Below, one piece after another: positions 18,230 through 26,811 of a stretch of 64,000 bases of DNA. Below the pieces are notes generated by a model. It was given only the letters and a program-made list of their open reading frames with translations, had not been told where the DNA came from and made no database searches. The DNA is from Peribacillus simplex. GTDB taxonomy: Bacteria > Bacillota > Bacilli > Bacillales > DSM-1321. Position 1 is the stretch's first letter. Each line of letters begins with the position of its first letter. Both the position numbers and the translations under genes were made by a program. The stretch lies in NCBI RefSeq assembly GCF_030123325.1, contig NZ_CP126106.1, positions 3,376,001 to 3,440,000 on the forward strand. The letters run 5' to 3'.

Positions 18230-18550
18230 CTATAATATCCTGAAAACCAACGGGAACCTATAATCCGTTCCTTCATAAGCCCTAACGGCAGCAATGATGG
18301 TGAATACGACTAAAGCTATCCCGATAACCGGCAATAGCAAGAATCCAACCAAAACTATAGTGAGTATCCCTGCAACTATTGAATATACGGTGTAGGAAAT
18401 GAAAAAATTCAGGTATTCCCTTCCGTGATAATCCACAAATTGTGACGAGTCCTTCTTCAATAACCAAATCACCAAAGGACCGATAAATGCTGTAAAAAAG
18501 CTGATCACATAAATAAGGGCAGCAAACACTCTTTCATCTTTAGTAGGCAT
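18230..18550 (-). CDS. small DUF4870-type membrane protein
   Basis: 106-residue membrane protein of the DUF4870 (Tic20-like) type. It begins MPTKDERVFAALIYVISFF. Three or four hydrophobic segments surround the family motif KKDSSQFVDYHGREYLNFFISY, and it ends in IIAAVRAYEGTDYRFPLVFRIL. AAAGGAGGAG lies 9 nt before ATG 18550, so the open frame's extra 53 residues up to 18709 are not part of the gene. Function of the family is unknown. Single gene, divergent to uppP. Confidence 0.85.
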   Translation of the reverse strand: MPTKDERVFAALIYVISFFTAFIGPLVIWLLKKDSSQFVDYHGREYLNFFISYTVYSIVAGILTIVLVGFLLLPVIGIALVVFTIIAAVRAYEGTDYRFPLVFRIL

Positions 18551-18773
18551 AGTGTCTTCTCCTCCTTTCTCATATGAATAATTACGAATCAAATGCAAAA
18601 TAGTTTCATTTTTCCTCTCATTATATTCGAAAAAGGTAAAATTGGACTGCCTTTTCTTCATAAAACCCAATTGGCAATACATATGACAAAAAAATCCGAA
18701 TATGTTCATCCGTCTTGTGCATACAGTTTAATTAATGGATGTCCCATACCTTCTAGAATGGAGTGATGTTTTT

Positions 18774-19556
18774 TTGCTGAACGAATTTCAAGCCTTCATC
18801 CTTGGGATCATTCAAGGCTTGACTGAGTTTTTACCTATTTCAAGCACTGGACATTTATATTTAGGACGGCATATTTTCCATCTTGACGAGGCCGGCATTT
18901 TTCTGGATACCATGCTCCATATCGGAACCTTGCTGGCGTTATTGGTCGTCTATAAGAATGACATTATTGCCATTTTGAAGAAACCTTTCTCCAAAATGAC
19001 CCTGCTTCTCATTGCTGGGACAATCCCTGCAGTGATTGCCGGCATTTTACTGGGAGATTGGTTTGATGGCCTTTCAAAAACAGGCGTGACCATAGGCTGG
19101 GAATTTTTAGCGACCGGGCTTATTTTATGGGTAGCGGACGGAGTAAGAAAAGGCGGCAAATCCCTTAATGAAATTTCGATAAAAGATGCCTTGATCATCG
19201 GTACCTTCCAAGCTGCTGCCATCATGCCTGCCCTTTCGCGCTCCGGCCTGACGATAGCCGCCGGCCTATTCTGCAGGCTGGATAGGGCCACTGCAGCCTA
19301 TTTCTCCTTTTTGCTATCAATTCCTGCCATTACCGGGGGCATCGTATTTCAGATGAAACCGATTTTTACAGGAGAAGTTGAACGGCTGCCACTCACTGCG
19401 CTTTTCGTCGGAACCCTTGCCGCAGCAATCTTTGGTTATATAGCCGTCGTATGGATGATCGACTTCTTAAAAAAGCGATCATTGAAAATATTCTCCATTT
19501 ATGTATGGGCCCTCGGAGCAATCATTTTATTCATGCAATTCACAGGTGAATTTTAA
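18774..19556 (+). CDS. uppP: undecaprenyl-diphosphatase (BacA/UppP family)
   Basis: About 260-residue integral membrane phosphatase that recycles undecaprenyl pyrophosphate to the carrier lipid for cell-wall synthesis; also linked to bacitracin tolerance. Signature motifs are GIIQGLTEFLPISSTGHL (Glu-rich and SSTGH) and ALSRSGLTIAAGL (PxxSRSG type), with seven to eight hydrophobic helices. GGAGTG at 18760-18765 is 8 nt before TTG 18774, so I use that start. An in-frame ATG at 18735 lacks a ribosome site and would add 13 residues not seen in the family. Monocistronic. Confidence 0.93.
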   Translation: MLNEFQAFILGIIQGLTEFLPISSTGHLYLGRHIFHLDEAGIFLDTMLHIGTLLALLVVYKNDIIAILKKPFSKMTLLLIAGTIPAVIAGILLGDWFDGLSKTGVTIGWEFLATGLILWVADGVRKGGKSLNEISIKDALIIGTFQAAAIMPALSRSGLTIAAGLFCRLDRATAAYFSFLLSIPAITGGIVFQMKPIFTGEVERLPLTALFVGTLAAAIFGYIAVVWMIDFLKKRSLKIFSIYVWALGAIILFMQFTGEF

Positions 19557-19760
19557 AGAAAAAAGCAGGCGAAAAAACAGTTTTTCATGGAAAAATGCAT
19601 ACGTTTGCCTTACAAATTCACCCTTGTTGAAAAAGTTGAAATTTGACGAAAAAAAAAGGCAAAAAACCTATTCCCAAACCGTTTTTTTTTTAGTATTATA
19701 CCTTCGTAAGGTTCTTTTGATTTGCATATTTTCTGACAATAAAAATAGGGAAGGCAAATG

Positions 19761-19880
19761 GTGCGCCACCGGTTTCCGGTTCTAGTGGGTTCGATTCCCA
19801 CCCCGAAATTTTTTGATGAGCGACTTAAAAAATTTCGAGGGTGGGCAGCGACTACGCATAAGAACTGCCCTCAAACGGAG
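19761..19880 (+). promoter_or_regulatory. structured leader with competing hairpins before the GNAT gene
   Basis: GTGGG (19785-19789) pairs with CCCAC (19797-19801) around a TTCGATT loop. The same CCCAC also opens a much longer stem, 19797-19814 with 19827-19845 (18 bp, one mismatch), holding CGAAATTTTTT/AAAAAATTTCG. The two folds exclude each other. ACCGG/CCGGT (about 19769-19780) and GGGCAG/CTGCCC (19843-19870) add flanking stems. The GNAT gene follows at 19889. This looks like an attenuator or riboregulator, but I cannot match it to a known class. Confidence 0.5.
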
Positions 19881-19888
19881 GGACGGAA

Positions 19889-20443
19889 ATGTTAAAAAAG
19901 AGAGATTTCACAGATTGTTTTTCTCTTTATGAACAAATGACGCATCCAGATGTCTTCCCTTTCGTGCGCCATAAGGTAGATTCATATGAAGAATATGTTT
20001 TCATTACTAAGCAAACGATCGAAGCCGAAGATGCTGGGCAACTCATATCACGAACAATCTTGGATGAATGGGAAAATCCCATCGGTTGCATTTCTTTATA
20101 CGATATTGAAAATGGTGCAGGTTTCTTAGGCACATGGCTTGGCAAGCCTTATCATGGAAAAGGGTATAATGCCATTGCAAAAGACGCTTTCTTTAAAGAG
20201 CTTTTTTTCGAGCTCGGTTTGGAAACGGTCTTCATGCGTATTCGCAAAAAAAATATCCGCTCTATAAAAGCCGCAGAAAAGCTTCCCTATGCCGTCAATG
20301 CCAACGAAACAAGAAAATCCCTTTATGATCAGATCAATCATGAAGGAGATATCTACGATTTGTATGAAATCCCTAAAGATTTATACACCTTTCATATCCT
20401 TAGACAGCATGATGATGACGAACAGCAGTTACTTGAAGCATAG
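19889..20443 (+). CDS. GNAT family N-acetyltransferase (RimJ/RimL-like)
   Basis: 184 residues. It has the GNAT core: a beta strand with NPIGCISLYDIENG, the acetyl-CoA loop WLGKPYHGKGYNAIAKDA (Q/RxxGxG/A type), then LGLETVFMRIRKKNIRSIKAAEKL, as in RimJ/RimL-type protein or small-molecule acetyltransferases. The usual aromatic after the EKLGF position is replaced by PYAVN, and the C-terminal 40 residues are acidic (HDDDEQQLLEA). Ribosome site ACGGAGGGACGG. Preceded by an unusual structured leader and followed by a terminator. Substrate unknown. Confidence 0.87.
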   Translation: MLKKRDFTDCFSLYEQMTHPDVFPFVRHKVDSYEEYVFITKQTIEAEDAGQLISRTILDEWENPIGCISLYDIENGAGFLGTWLGKPYHGKGYNAIAKDAFFKELFFELGLETVFMRIRKKNIRSIKAAEKLPYAVNANETRKSLYDQINHEGDIYDLYEIPKDLYTFHILRQHDDDEQQLLEA

Positions 20444-20493
20444 AGCGAAGAACATTTCAACATGTCTTAGTTTATCTTTTCATATAATGGCCG

Positions 20494-20523
20494 GAGCTTC
20501 CAAACCTGGAAAGCTCTTTTTTC
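20494..20523 (+). terminator. terminator of the GNAT gene
   Basis: GAGCTTCCA (20494-20502) pairs with TGGAAAGCTC (20507-20516) with a one-base bulge, followed by six T. Confidence 0.88.
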
Positions 20524-20648
20524 CATTTTCACAGGATGTTGAAGATAGATTGCTGCAAATCCCTATTCTTTTTAGGGATATTTTTTTATAATGAATACAA
20601 TTGACCAATTCAACAATATATTCAAAGTGTCATTGAAAGGACTTAATC

Positions 20649-21041
20649 ATGAAAAAAACATTTGCTTTTATCGTGCAGCTTATCTTTCTGCTCATCATTT
20701 GCAAGCTCGGCTATTATTTAGCCAATTTACTTCATTTACCCATACCAGGCAACGTCATCGGCATGATTCTGTTATTCAGTTTATTACAGACGAAGATTAT
20801 TAAGGTCGAGTGGATCGAACTTACATCCGGTTTTTTAGTAAAGCACCTAGCCTTTTTCTTCATTCCCATTTCAATCAGTTTAATGACCATGGGATGGCTT
20901 TTCATTGAATTCGGTTTGCCACTTGCACTTACATTGGGAGTCAGCCTAATATTTGGATTCATCGTTTCAGCTTGGACCGTTCAGAAGCTATCCCATAGAG
21001 GAGAGGTTAAGCAGCATGACAGCGTTCATCACAACTTATAG
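20649..21041 (+). CDS. cidA: CidA/LrgA family holin-like protein
   Basis: 130-residue membrane protein with four hydrophobic segments. PIPGNVIGMILLFSLL and LVKHLAFFFIPISISLM are hallmarks of CidA/LrgA. These proteins work with CidB/LrgB in murein hydrolase control, programmed lysis and metabolite (acetate or pyruvate) export. Its end overlaps the start of the next gene by 26 nt, so they form a coupled cidA-cidB pair. Ribosome site GAAAGGACTTAATC. Whether it is the cid or the lrg type cannot be settled from the sequence alone. Confidence 0.9.
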   Translation: MKKTFAFIVQLIFLLIICKLGYYLANLLHLPIPGNVIGMILLFSLLQTKIIKVEWIELTSGFLVKHLAFFFIPISISLMTMGWLFIEFGLPLALTLGVSLIFGFIVSAWTVQKLSHRGEVKQHDSVHHNL

Positions 21042-21699
21042 CATCTTGATAACCATCCTTGCCTATTCCATTGGAAGGAAAATATATGCTAAACATCCAT
21101 CACCTTTTACGACGCCCGTATTTTTCAGTACGGTTACAATTATCATCGTACTGCTGATCAGCGGTTTGGACTTCGAAGATTATTCACCAGGAAAAGACAT
21201 CATCACCTATTTCCTGGGACCAGCTACCGTTGCTTTGGCTGTACCACTTTATAAAAACAGGAAAATAATCGTTAAATATGCAATGCCGGCAATTAGCGGC
21301 ATGATTTTTGGTCTTCTGGTCACTTTGATCATTGCCTTTGCCATCGCAAAAGCATTTTTACTTCCGCAATTCATACTCCAAGGATTGGCGGTTAAATCCA
21401 TTACAGTGCCCATCGCTGTTGAAATCACCGAACTTTATGGCGGAAATTCCAATATATCAGCAGCCTTCGTCATTTTGACTGGTGTACTGGGTACGATGAT
21501 CGCTCCAAAAATGATGGATAAACTGAACATTACGATGCCCTTCGCACGTGGTATCGCTTATGGTACGATCGCTCATGGTCTCGGAACGGCTCAAGCTGCC
21601 CAGGAAAGTGAGTTTACCGGGGCTGTCGCAGGTGCGGCAATGGCTATCGCAGGTATCCTTATTTCCTGTTTCTTTCCTTTTATAAGTAATTACCTATAA
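21016..21699 (+). CDS. cidB: CidB/LrgB family membrane protein
   Basis: 228-residue partner of CidA with many hydrophobic helices. GLAVKSITVPIAVEITELYGG and RGIAYGTIAHGLGTAQAAQ (residues about 130-200) are the LrgB family blocks. GAGGAGAGG lies 9 nt before ATG 21016; the longer frame back to 20953 lies wholly inside cidA and lacks a site. Overlaps cidA by 26 nt. Followed by a strong bidirectional terminator shared with convergent yflJ. Confidence 0.9.
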   Translation: MTAFITTYSILITILAYSIGRKIYAKHPSPFTTPVFFSTVTIIIVLLISGLDFEDYSPGKDIITYFLGPATVALAVPLYKNRKIIVKYAMPAISGMIFGLLVTLIIAFAIAKAFLLPQFILQGLAVKSITVPIAVEITELYGGNSNISAAFVILTGVLGTMIAPKMMDKLNITMPFARGIAYGTIAHGLGTAQAAQESEFTGAVAGAAMAIAGILISCFFPFISNYL

Positions 21700-21700
21700 A

Positions 21701-21737
21701 AAGAACCGCAACGTCAACGACGTTGCGGTTCTTTTTA
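21701..21737. terminator. bidirectional terminator between cidB and yflJ
   Basis: A perfect 15-bp stem, AAGAACCGCAACGTC (21701-21715) with GACGTTGCGGTTCTT (21719-21733), loop AAC, T tail on the plus strand and A/T on the other. It overlaps the yflJ stop codon. Confidence 0.93.
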
Positions 21738-21884
21738 TGATTTATTTTTTTGCAGATCGTCGTATAAACGCCTTAGAATATAGGTTTTATACAGCTCCAG
21801 CTTTCTTTTCTCAATTGGATGATAGCTAATCCCTGCAGCTTTCAGCTGCTGAATGAACCATCCTTTGGAATATTCATACGCCAT
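21735..21884 (-). CDS. yflJ: YflJ family small protein (DUF2639)
   Basis: 49 residues beginning MAYEYSKGWFIQQLKAAGI and rich in Lys, Tyr and Arg, matching my recollection of the YflJ/DUF2639 family of Bacillus. GGAGGGGG lies 5 nt before ATG 21884; the open frame to 21950 adds residues with no ribosome site. Soluble, probably helical (KRKLELYKTYILRRLYDDL). Function unknown. It ends inside the terminator shared with cidB. Confidence 0.85.
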   Translation of the reverse strand: MAYEYSKGWFIQQLKAAGISYHPIEKRKLELYKTYILRRLYDDLQKNKS

Positions 21885-21936
21885 TCTACCCCCTCCTCTG
21901 TTCGAAAAAGATATGCTACATAGAGGGGAATGATAC

Positions 21937-23016
21937 TTATTTTTTTGCACCCATTACTTTAAGAAGTAATTCATACATTTCAGCTGCCGTTTTGAATGGG
22001 CGTTTTTGACGCATTTTCTCCTGATATTCATCCGATTGTTTCACTAAATCCGCTAATGTAGCATTAAAAATCCGGTCATTCAGCTCTTCTTCTTCGATGA
22101 CTTTACAAAAACCCTGTTTTTCAAAGCTTGACGCATTCAGGATTTGATCTCCACGGGATGCTTTGGCACTTAGAGGGATAAGCAACATCGGCTTTTGCAA
22201 AGCAAGGAATTCAAAAATCGAATTTGAACCTGCCCTTGACACAACGGCATCAGCAGCCGCCAAAAGATCGAACAATTCTTCATGTACGAATTCAAAAGGA
22301 GCATATCCCCTTTGTTTCAATTCCGTTTTCACATTTCCCTTCCCGCAAATGTGAATAATCTGATAATCCTTTAATAAGGCATCAAGGTTATCTGTAATTA
22401 GATTATTGATTTTAACGGCCCCAAGGCTTCCGCCCATAACGAGCAACACCGGTTTGTTATTCGTGAATCCACAAAATGCCTTTCCAGCAGAAGCGTTTCC
22501 AGTAAAAATCCCATCGCGCAATACGGCGCCAAGATACATCGCCTTCTCTTTAGGAAGATCTTTTTCCGTTTCCTGGAAAGTAGTGAAGATTTTCGATGCA
22601 AGCGGCATGGCAATCTTATTAGCCAGACCAGGCGTATAATCCGATTCATGTATCGCGATCGGTATTCTCAGCATCCTGCCTGCCAAAACGACTGGGACCG
22701 AAACGAATCCACCTTTAGAAAAAATGAAATCCGGCTTGGTCTTTTTTAATATTTTACGTGCATCAAAAATCCCTTTTATGACCCGGAAAGGGTCTTTCAT
22801 ATTTTCAACAGATAGATAACGCCGGAATTTCCCAACGGAAATCGTTTCATACTGGACCCCGGGAAATTCCGTTTCGATGATATTTTTTTCAATGCCTTTT
22901 TTTGATCCAATATAAGTAACATCCCAATCATGCTTTAAAAATTCCGGGATGATTGCCGCATTAACAGATACATGACCGGCAGAACCGCCTCCGGTAAATA
23001 CTATTTTCTTAGTCAA
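21937..23016 (-). CDS. murG: MurG-type UDP-GlcNAc glycosyltransferase (second MurG paralogue)
   Basis: About 359-residue MurG-family protein. MurG transfers GlcNAc from UDP-GlcNAc to undecaprenyl-PP-MurNAc-pentapeptide (lipid I to lipid II). Seen: GGGSAGHVSVNAAIIPEF (N-terminal nucleotide loop), FSKGGFVSVPVVLAG, PIAIHESDYTPGLAN, GGSLGAVKIN, and SRAGSNSIFEFLALQKPMLLIPL in the C-domain. It lacks GGTGGHI, and unlinked copies of this sort occur beside the main dcw-cluster murG in some Bacillus, so I read it as a second paralogue. Start TTG 23016, 5 nt after GGAAGGTGG; GTG 23025 lies inside the site. Monocistronic. Confidence 0.88.
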   Translation of the reverse strand: MTKKIVFTGGGSAGHVSVNAAIIPEFLKHDWDVTYIGSKKGIEKNIIETEFPGVQYETISVGKFRRYLSVENMKDPFRVIKGIFDARKILKKTKPDFIFSKGGFVSVPVVLAGRMLRIPIAIHESDYTPGLANKIAMPLASKIFTTFQETEKDLPKEKAMYLGAVLRDGIFTGNASAGKAFCGFTNNKPVLLVMGGSLGAVKINNLITDNLDALLKDYQIIHICGKGNVKTELKQRGYAPFEFVHEELFDLLAAADAVVSRAGSNSIFEFLALQKPMLLIPLSAKASRGDQILNASSFEKQGFCKVIEEEELNDRIFNATLADLVKQSDEYQEKMRQKRPFKTAAEMYELLLKVMGAKK

Positions 23017-23218
23017 TATTTCCACCTTCCAAACTTAAAAAATCACTTTGCATCCATATTACCATATATCCTTGCCATTAATAACTTGAAAAAGTATTCA
23101 GTGAATCGCTAAATCCCAATGATGAATGTAATCATCGATAATTTTTCCTTTTTCAGCATGAATATATTATAATCTTAGTATTCTACAATACTACAAGATA
23201 CATTGGAGGAGTAATACA

Positions 23219-24331
23219 TTGCAAGAAGTTTCTGAATCACTCGATCAATTTGATGGAATCGAAGCCTGGACCAAATTAGGAATTTCCATTGGCATTTTTC
23301 TAATCTTCATTTTGCTTCGGAAAGTATTTACTACATATATATTCAAGTTCTTTCTGCGAATTGCCGAAAAACGCAAAGTGGAATTTGCCGCCAACTTAAT
23401 GCTCGCTATAGAACAGCCTGTAAGATGGTTAATCGTTTTGATTGGTGTCATTATATCCATGCACTATTTTCCGATCGACACACCTTCGGTTGAATTCAGA
23501 TCGAAAATATACAGATCGTTTTTTGTCTTCTTATTCTTTTGGACGATTTTTAATATAAGTTCGAGTTTTACTACATTATTTCCGAAATTGGTAAGTAAAT
23601 TCGGACTTGAAGTCGATCAAATCGTCATGCCGTTCTTTACGAAAATCATAAAATTAATCATCATTGCTTTTGGTGCCTCCATCATTGCGGAAGAATGGGG
23701 ATTTAATGTCGATGGATTTGTTGCAGGGCTTGGTTTGGGTGGATTGGCTTTCGCTCTTGCCGCTAAAGATACCGTCAGCAATTTCTTTGGGGGTATCGTC
23801 ATCGTTACCGAAAAACCTTTTACCATAGGAGATTGGGTCAAAACTCCAAGTGTGGAGGGAACCATCGAAGACATCACATTCCGAAGCACCAAAGTCCGGA
23901 CTTTTGCCCAAGCATTAGTTACAGTTCCAAATGCGACCCTTTCGAATGAACCGATCATCAACTGGTCCAAGATGGGCAAAAGACAGATTGCCTTTCATTT
24001 GGGCGTGAATGTCACGACACCAAAAGAAAAATTGGAAAATGTCATTAAAGGCATTGAAAAAATGCTCATTGATCATCCTGAAGTACATCCGGAGACGATT
24101 TTGGTTAAATTTGATGAATTCAGTCATTCCGGTTTCAACCTTTACCTTTATTTCTTCACGAAAGCGACGGACTTTGGAGGATATTTATCAATCAAAGAAG
24201 ATGTGAACTTTAAAATAATGGAGATTTTGGAACAGGAAGATGTACAGATTGCCATTCCTTCACAGGCATTCATTCTTCAAAAAGACTCAAGTTTGGAAGC
24301 CATGAATGATTTTGAATCAATGCGCGACTGA
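23219..24331 (+). CDS. MscS family mechanosensitive channel
   Basis: 370-residue small-conductance mechanosensitive channel that vents solutes on hypo-osmotic shock. Four or so hydrophobic segments lie in residues 18-150. The pore-lining helix and the MscS signature follow: FVAGLGLGGLAFALAAKDT, NFFGGIVIVTEKPFTIGDWV, FRSTKVRTFAQALVTVPNATL, then an alpha/beta cytoplasmic domain. It starts with TTG 23219, 8 nt after GGAGGAG. Resembles YkuT/YhdY-type Bacillus MscS. Monocistronic with its own terminator. Confidence 0.93.
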   Translation: MQEVSESLDQFDGIEAWTKLGISIGIFLIFILLRKVFTTYIFKFFLRIAEKRKVEFAANLMLAIEQPVRWLIVLIGVIISMHYFPIDTPSVEFRSKIYRSFFVFLFFWTIFNISSSFTTLFPKLVSKFGLEVDQIVMPFFTKIIKLIIIAFGASIIAEEWGFNVDGFVAGLGLGGLAFALAAKDTVSNFFGGIVIVTEKPFTIGDWVKTPSVEGTIEDITFRSTKVRTFAQALVTVPNATLSNEPIINWSKMGKRQIAFHLGVNVTTPKEKLENVIKGIEKMLIDHPEVHPETILVKFDEFSHSGFNLYLYFFTKATDFGGYLSIKEDVNFKIMEILEQEDVQIAIPSQAFILQKDSSLEAMNDFESMRD

Positions 24332-24332
24332 C

Positions 24333-24366
24333 AAAAAGACTTGCCCAATACGGCAAGTCTTTTTTA
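24333..24366 (+). terminator. mscS terminator
   Basis: AAAGACTTGCC pairs with GGCAAGTCTTT around CAATAC, followed by a T-run. It starts just past the stop codon at 24331. Confidence 0.92.
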
Positions 24367-24460
24367 GCTTCAAATAAAAACTCTTAAAACATCACATTCT
24401 TATGTGATATAATTCTTTCATTGTGTTGAAAATTCCAAATATTGATATTGAGGTACTTTG

Positions 24461-25816
24461 ATGAATCAGACTTATACTAAATCACAAAAGATCCGCCTGT
24501 TATTTTATATATTGATACCTATCCTGATCACCCAAATCAGCATGTATGCCATGACTTTTTTTGATGTGATGATGTCCGGGCAATACAGCACACAGGACGT
24601 TGCTGGCGTCTCCATCGGCAGTTCGCTATGGACACCCGTGTACACGGGGCTGAGCGGGATATTGATTGCCTTGACGCCGGTGGTTTCACAGTTGGTAGGT
24701 TCCAGGCAGTCTAAATCCGTTTCCTATTCCGTGATGCAGGCCATTTATTTAGCTGTCGCTTTAGCCATGATCATTTTAATCATTGGGGCGTTTACTTTGA
24801 ACCCCGTATTGAATGCCATGGACCTTGAAGATGGTGTCCACATTGTGGCTCATGATTATTTGATCGCCCTTTCACTCGGTATCATTCCTTTATTCGTTTA
24901 TAATGCTTTGAGGGCCTTCATCGATGCACTGGGACAGACTAGGATCTCCATGATCATCACCTTATGTGCACTCCCGATTAACGTCCTTTTTAATTACCTG
25001 TTTATATACGGGAAGTTTGGATTCCCTGAACTTGGCGGTGTCGGTTCCGGTTACGCCACTGCCATTACGTATTGGTTAATTGCCCTTGTCGCCATCCTTG
25101 TTGTGATAAAAATCAACCCATTTTCGACATATGAGGTTTTCAGTGAATTTTTCCGTGTTTCCTGGAAAGAATGGAAGGCCTTATTATTGATTGGGGTACC
25201 CATCGGACTGGCTATCTTTTTTGAAACAAGCATTTTCTCGGCCGTCACCCTTTTAATGAGTAAGTATGATACCGTGACAATTGCATCGCATCAAATTGCC
25301 ATGAATTTTGCGTCACTGCTTTATATGATTCCGCTAAGTATATCCATGGCATTGACGATCGTCATTGGATTTGAAATTGGGGCAGCCCGTTATAAAGATG
25401 CCAAAGAGTATAGCTGGATTGGCATTTCGATGGCATTGACGATGTCGCTCGTTTTGTCGACCATCCTATTCCTCTTCCGCGAACCTGTGGCCTCTTTATA
25501 CACAAAAGACCATGAGGTAATGATGCTGACATCACATTTCTTGATATATGCCATCTTCTTTCAGATATCGGATGCCCTGCAGGCACCTATTCAGGGTATT
25601 TTGCGTGGATATAAAGATGTAAATGTCACATTTGCGATGTCACTTGTCTCCTACTGGATTCTCGGGCTTCCCATTGGCTATTTCTTTGCAAAGTATACGG
25701 ATATGGGAGCCTTTGGTTATTGGATCGGCTTAATTTCCGGCTTGGCTCTCGGAGCTATAGGCTTGGCGGCTCGCTTACGGTTCATACAGCAAGTGAAATA
25801 TAAAAAAATGGCGTAA
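24461..25816 (+). CDS. MATE family efflux transporter
   Basis: 451-residue multidrug and toxin extrusion transporter (Na+ or H+ antiport) with twelve hydrophobic segments in two homologous halves. Typical pieces: PILITQISMYAMTFFDVMMSGQYS, VGSSLWTPVYTGLSGILIALTPVVSQLVG, and SHQIAMNFASLLYMIPLSISMALTIVIGFEIGA in the second half. GAGGT is 6 nt before ATG 24461; a TTG directly before it is less likely. Close to the NorM/YeeO-like proteins of Bacillus. Substrate unknown. Single gene with a terminator. Confidence 0.93.
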   Translation: MNQTYTKSQKIRLLFYILIPILITQISMYAMTFFDVMMSGQYSTQDVAGVSIGSSLWTPVYTGLSGILIALTPVVSQLVGSRQSKSVSYSVMQAIYLAVALAMIILIIGAFTLNPVLNAMDLEDGVHIVAHDYLIALSLGIIPLFVYNALRAFIDALGQTRISMIITLCALPINVLFNYLFIYGKFGFPELGGVGSGYATAITYWLIALVAILVVIKINPFSTYEVFSEFFRVSWKEWKALLLIGVPIGLAIFFETSIFSAVTLLMSKYDTVTIASHQIAMNFASLLYMIPLSISMALTIVIGFEIGAARYKDAKEYSWIGISMALTMSLVLSTILFLFREPVASLYTKDHEVMMLTSHFLIYAIFFQISDALQAPIQGILRGYKDVNVTFAMSLVSYWILGLPIGYFFAKYTDMGAFGYWIGLISGLALGAIGLAARLRFIQQVKYKKMA

Positions 25817-25820
25817 AAAA

Positions 25821-25855
25821 GAGTGGGGCTGGATTATACCGGCCCCACTCTTTTT
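25821..25855 (+). terminator. MATE gene terminator
   Basis: GAGTGGGGC (25821-25829) pairs with GCCCCACTC (25842-25850), then five T. It may also stop minus-strand transcripts of the SDR gene. Confidence 0.92.
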
Positions 25856-25878
25856 CATTCTGGATTCAAACCCAACCA

Positions 25879-26652
25879 CTAGGCTTTATATATTTTCCCA
25901 AGAACATCCTTACCGCCTGTTACCGGTATGATGCTGCCGGTAATGAAATCTGATTTTTCATCACAAAGGAACGTGATGACCCTCGCTATATCTTCCCCTG
26001 TGCCCGGTCTGCCGACTGGAACCGTATCATCCTTTTCTGCTCTCGCAACCCTAATTTCCTCCTCTTTCCAGTCACCTACGATATCACCGGGACAGACCAT
26101 ATTCACGGTGATGCCATGCGCAGCTTCTTCGGCAGCTAAAGTTCTTGTCAAGGAGGTCAAGCCGCTCTTTGCAGCAGCAAAAACAGAACGATATATCCAA
26201 CCTGGTGCAGTTTCACACCGTTCAAACCCTAATGTAATGACTCTACCCCAGTTTCTACTGCGCATATTTGGAATAAGCTCTTTCGCAAAATAGAAAAAAC
26301 CATTTAAATTTCCATCCATGATGTACTTCCATTCATCACTGCCATATTCAGTCATGTGCTTACGATCATGAATATATGGCCCTGCGTTGTGAATGAAAAT
26401 ATCAACATGGCCAAATGACTCCGAAATCTTTTGCAAGATATCCAGGCAATCCTCCTCACTGGACGAGTCACCTTGAATCGCAATAGCCTTAACATGGTAC
26501 TTATCCTGTAATTCATCCACTAATGCTAAAGCTGCCTTTTTACTTTTTCGATAAGTAATGATAATGGACATTCCATTATCCGCGAGTGAAAATGCCATCC
26601 TTTTGCCGATTCCCGTTGCTCCACCAGTAATAAAAGCTACTTTTTCATCCAC
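25879..26652 (-). CDS. short-chain dehydrogenase/reductase with a non-canonical active site
   Basis: 257-residue SDR with an intact Rossmann fold: TGGATGIGKRMAF (NAD(P) loop), YRKSK (points to NADPH), HNAGPYI, and a C-terminal FITGSIIPVTGGKD. The usual catalytic set is changed: where YxxxK is expected the sequence is VFAAAKSGL, so the Tyr is Phe, and the upstream Ser is missing (VITLGFERCETAPGW). A Tyr lies eight residues before the Lys instead. Several Bacillus SDRs of this look may share the change, so it may be a real subfamily rather than decay. Substrate unknown; monocistronic. Confidence 0.87.
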   Translation of the reverse strand: MDEKVAFITGGATGIGKRMAFSLADNGMSIIITYRKSKKAALALVDELQDKYHVKAIAIQGDSSSEEDCLDILQKISESFGHVDIFIHNAGPYIHDRKHMTEYGSDEWKYIMDGNLNGFFYFAKELIPNMRSRNWGRVITLGFERCETAPGWIYRSVFAAAKSGLTSLTRTLAAEEAAHGITVNMVCPGDIVGDWKEEEIRVARAEKDDTVPVGRPGTGEDIARVITFLCDEKSDFITGSIIPVTGGKDVLGKIYKA

Positions 26653-26811
26653 AGGCTTAACCCTCTTTATCTAATGGATTTTACTTAATTATACATAAGT
26701 TTATTCCATTTTCTATAATTTAGTAATTATAAAAAAGAACCTATGGGCTTTAGCTGCATAAAATATAACAAATAAACCTGTCAGACCAAAAGCAGGAGAG
26801 AGGAATTCAAT

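Noticed and set aside
19610..19801. 63-residue minus frame starting MGIEPTRTGNRW
   Set aside because: It is a shadow of the structured leader; no ribosome site.
19761..19808. tRNA gene with GGTTCGATTCCCAC T-arm
   Set aside because: No matching 5' acceptor strand, D-arm or 7-nt anticodon loop upstream; only the T-arm look is there.
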